The notes under the pieces: generated by a model | What the model was told of the DNA's origin: nothing | The model's input: only the letters and a program-made list of their open reading frames with translations | The model's database searches: none | Assembly: GCA_936440205.1 (NCBI GenBank) | Contig: OW387147.1 | Location: forward strand, 35,675,629 to 35,739,628 | Length of the DNA: 64,000 nucleotides | Direction of reading: 5' to 3' | DNA from: Lepidonotus clava | Lineage: Eukaryota > Annelida > Polychaeta > Phyllodocida > Polynoidae | In this document: in pieces, positions 57,907 through 64,000 of the stretch | How positions within the stretch are numbered: the first letter of the stretch is position 1 | Layout of the letters: every line of letters begins with the position of its first letter | Made by a program: the position numbers and the translations under genes

Positions 57907-58870
57907 GTGAGGCGGTTTTGTCTTTATTACAAATGTCTTTTTTTCTTTTTTTTCTTTATTGAATTTGACTTCACGCGTATTTATCAAAAACAAAAAATGT
58001 TGACAAACTTTTTGAATCGCGTATAATTGTTCTCCCAATAGTATAATGATATGAATATGAGTGACATGACTATATTATGCATACAGATATACAAGTAAAT
58101 GAATCTCAAAATTCTTTCCCACTGATGGTTCAATGTATTTTTTTTATGTGAGCTCCCCTGCAATCTATTTCTAAAACATTGCCTGTCGTCAGTTTCTGAG
58201 ACTGGACGCGCAATTTCTATCATAGCCTATCCTATGACCCTATCTCTGTGACATGCCTGAAAGAAACAGACTATTACAATAATATATTTCACTCCTTTCT
58301 TGTTTTTTTCTACGATTGAGAAGCTTTGGAGTTTGCTTTTTACAGCATAAACCGTTATATATATTTAAAGGGAGTCAAAAGCAATGTTGTATCAAAATAT
58401 GACAAAAAATTTCAAACTAAAATTACTATAAAGATACATTCTAAGGGTCTAACTTTAGCCATTGGTACAGTATAGATCATGATTACTACTTATTACTTCA
58501 CTTTAATTCCAAAATACTCATGTCATTTATACCTGAAAACAGCAATGTTTGTAAACAAACCAATTTTGGTGGGTCACCAAAATTGACCTGGGATGAGTTT
58601 TAATGTATTTTAATGTAGTCTAAGTCCATATTCACAGTTTATATTTTACCACAGGCCTAGGTTATAGCCATGGAATGTATTTCAATAGTTTACAGAATTT
58701 GCAAAAGTTTGACCCTACATTGTTTTTGGCTACCTTTAACTCTACCAATTGACGTAGCACAATTGCATAGTTTGTCCTTGTTTGCAATGTAGAAAAAATA
58801 GATCTACTAATTTCAAACTATTAGATTTTGTAAATGATCATAACTTGAAAATTCCTCCTTCAACCCTCAG
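57907..58870 (+). other. vWA gene intron 4
   Basis: 964 bases, GTGAGG...CCCTCAG, phase 1. It contains the second MITE of the inverted pair. Confidence 0.7.
58365..58739 (+). mobile_element. MITE copy 2 of an inverted pair (intron 4)
   Basis: 375 bp, TTAAAGGGAGTC... to ...GGCTACCTTTAA, opposite in orientation to copy 1 and about 99% identical to it. Ends and the inner TTTGTTTACAAAC resemble the older element at 42.2 kb. Confidence 0.85.
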
Positions 58871-59057
58871 CGTGCGCTGGAGTGGCGGACATCGTGTTTC
58901 TGCTGGACTCCTCGGGTTCTGTCGGCCTGTTTAACTGGAACATGATGCTGAGTTTTGTGGTGCGGATCATCAACGAGATGTACATCGCCTGGGACGGGGT
59001 GCGGATAGCCACAGTCGTCTACAGTACCAACGCCACGGTGGTGTTCCACCTCAATAG
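58871..59057 (+). CDS. vWA gene, vWA domain 2, MIDAS exon
   Basis: The acceptor CAACCCTCAG and donor AATAG/GTGAGT bound 187 bases, phase 1 to 2. It opens with AC, then AGVADIVFLLDSSGSVG: a canonical MIDAS D362-x-S364-x-S366. Next comes the first helix (NWNMMLSFVVRIINEM) and the next strand (VRIATVVYSTNATVVFHL). The preceding phase-1 border and flanking Cys repeat the module layout of domain 1. It is expected to bind Mg or Mn and a protein ligand, as in matrilins and integrin I domains. Confidence 0.92.
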
Positions 59058-62000
59058 GTGAGTGAGGAGTGCATTCAAGGTTTGATGTTAATTTGATAAT
59101 GTTGGAGTGTGTTTGAATGTTTGTGAGTGCGTGTGTTTATAAGAATGTATGAGGATATGACGCTCATAAATAAGTTACGATTTCGTATATCATTATCGTA
59201 TATCATTATATTTAGAAATCAACTTCCCAGTTAACACATCATATTCTTGAAAGACGTAGTTAAGCATACTTAAAAATCCTATTATTTTGAACATTAAAAC
59301 ACAGGTTGACAGTGGTTCATATTTCAGAAGAATGTTTCTATGACAGATCTTCATGGCACCTTTCAGGAAAGTTTTTAACTTGGGTGTCTCGAGCCTGACA
59401 ACAAAACAACTGTTGGTGTCTTTGTACAATTTGAAGATCTTATAAGATGGGATAAACGATGTTAACACACACATAAATATTCCCATTTCTGAGGGCCTTC
59501 CGATGTTATCTACGGATTCAGAGCTGGGGACTATCATTCTGAATGCTTAGGCTTCATTCTTGGGTTGGCCTTGGGGGCATCGAGAGGTGGAAGCTAGATT
59601 ATAGAATGCTAAATCTTCAATCAGGGGTTGGCAGTTCAGACTTCCATAATAGAATACTTTTTCATCTGAGCACAAACTTGAACTCAGGACTCAGCTAAAG
59701 GTAATGGATACACAACAGAAGCAGGTTACTCCAAACATGATTGTAACAATGTCCTATGGCTTAGGTTAAGTCCAAATTTGGAAGACTTGTGAAAGTATGT
59801 CATTTTGATCTGCGGAATAAACTTGATATGTCTGACATCAATCAAAGAATACTTTTATATACTAAATAAATCACTGAGGCCATGTTGTCACGACAAAAGC
59901 CACAGTTGAAATAAATGTTTACTTGTTTTGCCTCTCACTTAACTATTTTATGATGCTGGTAACTTGCTGTGATTATCAACAACTCATGGTTAATATAGTG
60001 TAATTGTACTTAAAATCTAAACATTGCTTTTCACTAGCTTATAGTTGGCTGCATATTTCATATACCATAATATACCATTGATGTTCATATGAGCTCACGA
60101 CTTTTAACCACATGTATTGAGAAAGTAAATCTTCAATACAGCGTATGCAGTGTGTGGTCATTATAATCTGCTGTTTGTAAAGATTATATAAACAAATGTA
60201 TTTTGGGGTGAAGGTTCATCTACGCCAAATGAAACTGGATTTAAGATATTATTAGGGGATACAGGGGTAGCTGTATAACCTGTATCAGGAAGACTTATTT
60301 TTAAGTTTTTTTGGCAGACGTCTTCTATGCAATGCCTCTAACTATCTATTGAATAAGAACTCCTTCTTTCTGGGAAAACTAGGTTGGAGATAACAATACA
60401 GCATAAATGTATGTGTATCACGAGGCATGAAGCGACAGATCGGAATATAAACTGTTTAAACCCCCGATCCTTGAATAATTAAAACTGGTTTAAAGATGAT
60501 AACAAAATTCCATTGGCTTTAAAAGACAAGCTGGTGTAGATGGACCTGGTCATAGAGGGAAGATAATTGACCTTAGTGTTCTGTCTTAATCCGCCTACCT
60601 GTCATCTGATTAAGGTACTTTAACCCTGACATGGACGTGTAAGTATAACACCGGGCTTTAACCTCTGTGAACCCCGACCTCCGCCACAGTGTATGTGCCT
60701 TAAACTCTCTGGTCATTTTGCTTTTCTCCATGGAAACAGTGGTATAGCACGCGCCACTGTGACGCTTACCGCTCTCCGAATGTCCGTAAATGACCTCAGT
60801 TCTTTCATCTGTTTCTCTCTTATCTCTTCTTGCCGCTTCCTCATTTTATAATATAAGTTAAGAATCTCTTCATTCATTTTGTCCGAGAAAAACGTCATCC
60901 TTGATTCATCATACATCCTGTTTTTCTCATCCAGTCGCCGTCTCTGACTATTACTTTCTTTTGATATATACTTATTTCTATAATTAGGTATCTCTGCCTT
61001 GAACCGTTTATTCTTCTATTCAAAACTGTGTGTTTTGATTCAAATGTCATTCATACTCCTGTGACTTCTGTGTCATTTAGAGTTGTTTAGGAACTGCAAC
61101 TGTATAATATGTTCCTTGTCGCACCCTTGTGTGGCATCTTTTGTATCTTAAACTACTTCGCCATGTCTGTAACTGTTGGTCTTTTTAGATAACATTCCTT
61201 TTGTTGTGGGAAAATTTGTTTATTTTATATGTGAGCTTTTGTTGTTGGTAATGACCAATTTTCCGTGACAAGCACTGCAAAGCATCATCACAGTCATTAA
61301 AGATGATAACAAAACACACGTTAATATGAACTAGTAAATATAACCTACAATTTTATTATTGTTGTTGCAAAACAAATGCAATAAATTATCATCCTCAATG
61401 TTTTGAGGAAAATAATATATCAACCATATTCTTTAAATGAAACCCTGGATCTTGAATATTTTCTAATAATAACGTGTAAAACAATGTCTTAAACAGTAAA
61501 CATGAAGTAATGTTGAATAATAAAAAGACTAATTTTAATAATTATTATTGTTTTGTAACCGAGAAAAATGGAACAAACTATCCTCATATTAATAAGCGTC
61601 AAGTTAAACAGAATATCACAATGAATCCTTTTCTTAATCGTCACCAACCCCTAAAATTCTAATGCTTCCCCCCAAACCCTAAATGATTAACGAATACGTA
61701 CAGACAAAGACTATGCATCACTAATACTCCCCAGGAAAACGATACCGTTTTCGCACAAAGTGATGGCTTCAGAGCACATGTATATAAAGTGTTCACGTTT
61801 TTATTTATCTTATTCAACCAGGGCTTTTATGAATAATTTCTGCTTGCATACCGTTATGTGAGTGTATATTTGTGCACAACGGAACTGGATATGTGTCAGG
61901 TATGGCATAATCCTAATTGTATTTCAAATTGTTTCTTTTCACAGCCTGAAGTAATCGACGCGTATAACGAATTTTACAAGTTCAGTCAATTGAAAACGAA

Positions 62001-62282
62001 AATGTGTCTAAATAGTTGATTTTCAACTAATTTTTTGACTTCTTTAATGGTACGAGACTGCTTAATCAAGGTGATAAGACTGAGGTTCGTCCCCCACATC
62101 CAAGAACAAATTTGGGTCCAATGGCAATTTCATTCGTCCATGCCTAAAACCTTACGTGGACGTCAAAATAACTAACCACAATCCTTTAAAACATTAAACA
62201 TATCTTCCTCTTATTATGAGGTTAACTAGCTATTTATATATAGTTGTTTTACTAATTATATTGCCATGGCTCGCCCCTACAG
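59058..62282 (+). other. vWA gene intron 5
   Basis: 3,225 bases, GTGAGT...CCTACAG, phase 2. AT-rich; I see no repeat family or coding exon in it. Confidence 0.7.
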
Positions 62283-62463
62283 GTACCAGAGTAAGAAGGA
62301 ATTAACTGACGCCATCCTGGCCCTACGGTTTGACGAGGGGAAGACAGCCACTGCTGCAGCCTTGAGATCAGTTCGACAAGAGGTGTTCGACCAGCGCCGA
62401 GGGGACCGGCTCAACGTGAGGGACATCGTCATCGTCATCAGCGACGGAGCCTCCACAGAAATG
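62283..62463 (+). CDS. vWA gene, vWA domain 2, central exon
   Basis: The acceptor CGCCCCTACAG and donor ATG/GTAACC bound 181 bases, phase 2 to 0. It carries the second metal-site loop in recognisable form (GKTATAAALRSVRQEVF, supplying the Thr) and the third motif intact (RDIVIVISDGAST, with D-G). Domain 2 therefore has the full metal-site set that domain 1 lacks. Confidence 0.9.
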
Positions 62464-63223
62464 GTAACCTATTGGTTTGATTAATCATTGCAAGGGTGTA
62501 TCTGTATGTGTATGTGTGTTTGAGGAGAGGTATCCTACAATGAAATACACTGTAATATTTATGAAAAAAAGACCATGTCACCATATTGTTGTAAGTTATT
62601 TTAAGCAATTTTGACATGATTATGGTAAATTCTTCTCATGCTAAAGTAGCGCTCCATTGGTTTAAGTGATTACATGGTTAATTTAGTTCTCATGTACCGC
62701 ATCTCACTTTAATTTAAATTAGGTGCCGACCAAAAAGCCGGGTGGCGCTGCAATCGTATAGCTGACATTCCATCTCATTAACATAAAATTGTACAATGGT
62801 TATGATTCATATAAGAACTATGTTAACTATTGGTATCTAGGATGATTATGAACAAACCGTTTCACAACTCCACTGAAGATCGGAGAGTTCAATTTTCGAA
62901 TGGCTTTCTTAAATCCTCCTCCGGTTGTGAAGGTCTTTACTATAAGAGTGATCTAATTAACGGGATATCTACATCGAAACATAGCATATTGAGGCCTACT
63001 GTTACAATTCAAAATTTGACAAGCTCTGTCTTTTTTACATCTACAATGTATTGTTTCCATACAGAATTAATTACTGCTTTATTATGCTACACATCTGAAT
63101 GACCCAGCTCTTCACATCCTCATATCGTCCTTTGCTGATTTTAACTTCATAATTATTACCAGCTATTACCGTTTATATCAATTGACACTAAGCATACCAT
63201 ATATCCACTACCTTCTCCTACAG
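62464..63223 (+). other. vWA gene intron 6
   Basis: 760 bases, GTAACC...CCTACAG, phase 0. AT-rich, nothing recognisable. Confidence 0.7.
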
Positions 63224-63449
63224 AGCGCCCTGACGCCGGTCGAGGCCAAACGCCTGCACGACGACGGGGTGCGGGTGTTCGCCATCGGCATCGGGGAGAA
63301 CGTGCGCAACATCCAGCAGTTCGAGCAGGAGATGGAGGACATCGGGTCCGACCCGGACAGCGAGCACGTCTTCCACGTGTCCGACTTCGACGACCTCCGC
63401 AACATCGAGTCGGCGCTGGTCAGGAGGACCTGCAGGGAGGCGCCACCTG
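63224..63449 (+). CDS. vWA gene, end of vWA domain 2
   Basis: The acceptor TTCTCCTACAG and donor CACCTG/GTGAGT bound 226 bases, phase 0 to 1. It encodes the helix VEAKRLHDDGVRVFAIGIGE, the typical late strand of vWA folds, then HVFHVSDFDDLRNIES and a closing RRTCREAPP with the domain-end Cys. Exit in phase 1 means another module follows outside the window. The seven exons give 547 codons plus one base. Confidence 0.9.
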
Positions 63450-64000
63450 GTGAGTCGGCGGGCAGGGGGGGCACTTCCGGTTCCGGTGTTTGTACCCCGA
63501 TCAACTTCCGGTTCGGGTGTTTGTACTTGCGGAAATGGTTATCTTTGTTATTGAGTTATAGTCTATGCTATTGTGATTGATTGCTGAAGAAGCTAAGAGG
63601 AGTTGTTTTTTAACAGAAAGTTCTACTGCCCATGCGCTCCCACCTTCCGCTATTGTGACCAACAAAATTGATAACATAATAATGAAGAATACCCTCCTTT
63701 ACTTCCGCGTCGCTCTTTCGAACTAACAATTTGTATCCCATTGCAAAGATGAGTTCCTAAATAGTTCTTGCTATTATCGATACGAATTACTTTTTCTTAT
63801 CGTTCCGGGAGGCTAGCAATTGTAAGAGTTATTATATGGCATTTGGGTTTCGCAATTATTCCCATCCTCTCACAGATATGACCATGGCGTCTGATTACTT
63901 TTGATTAAAGCTTAAGTTCTCATAACTAAATGCAGGTATACCCTTATGGGTTACTTTAAGAGAAAAAAAGAGAAGGACAGCACACTATGCTATTATCTTT
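63450..64000 (+). other. vWA gene, start of the next intron
   Basis: Begins GTGAGT. A 23-bp unit starting ACTTCCGGTTC is repeated at about 63,473-63,495 and 63,503-63,525. No further exon is seen before the window ends. Confidence 0.6.

Noticed and set aside
58867-59049. Minus-strand frame opposite a vWA exon
   Set aside because: Antisense shadow of a GC-rich exon with canonical splice sites on the plus strand.
63208-63504. Minus-strand frame opposite the last vWA exon
   Set aside because: Antisense shadow; the plus-strand exon has the vWA fold and matching phases.
1-64000. CRISPR array or bacterial operon
   Set aside because: No regularly spaced repeats of that type; introns, MITEs and a Polinton show a eukaryotic genome.

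Overview
The window is a piece of an animal nuclear genome, most likely a marine invertebrate. Three observations support this: intron-split genes with GT-AG junctions, many small inverted-repeat DNA transposons, and recurring TAGGCCTA-type octamers. I cannot name the species from sequence alone. Two very different domains are present.

Bases 1 to about 17,960 are a very AT-rich, gene-dense block with every gene on the plus strand. It is an integrated Polinton/Maverick (adintovirus-like) element, treated here as a fossil. Its left end lies outside the window. Recognisable parts, left to right, are: four unassigned left-hand genes (one RING-like); a structural-type protein with a WEVALLEI motif; protein-primed family B DNA polymerase; a PC4-like small basic protein; a zinc-ribbon protein; retroviral-type integrase; packaging ATPase; a small basic protein with a hydrophobic tail; a conserved unassigned protein; a core/pVI-like basic protein; double-jelly-roll major capsid protein; adenain-type protease; and a small membrane protein. 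Most reading frames are open, so the copy looks young and nearly whole, with no or very few breaks. From the integrase rightwards, an 8-base motif (TAAGATTA or a close variant) recurs about 30-40 bases before start codons. The left half seems to lack it, suggesting two promoter classes. The right end is a repeat-rich non-coding tail closing in a 128-bp hairpin with AGTAGT/ACTACT tips.

Bases about 17,960 to 52,100 are host intergenic or intronic DNA of moderate AT content with no confident gene. They hold non-autonomous DNA transposons (MITEs), microsatellites, a retroposed poly-A tail, an E-box hairpin, and a few exon-like islands (20,356-20,747 plus; 24,736-24,880 minus).

Bases 52,108 to 63,449 carry the 5' part of a host gene on the plus strand. 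I resolved seven exons with consistent splice phases (1,1,2,1,2,0,1). It encodes a secreted protein with a signal peptide, a Ser/Thr-rich mucin-like stretch, and two von Willebrand factor A (vWA) domains of the collagen VI/matrilin type. It continues beyond the window. The first vWA has a degenerate metal site and the second an intact one. The exon completing the first vWA is bracketed by two almost identical ~375-bp MITEs in opposite orientation, which could pair in the pre-mRNA and affect splicing or back-splicing.
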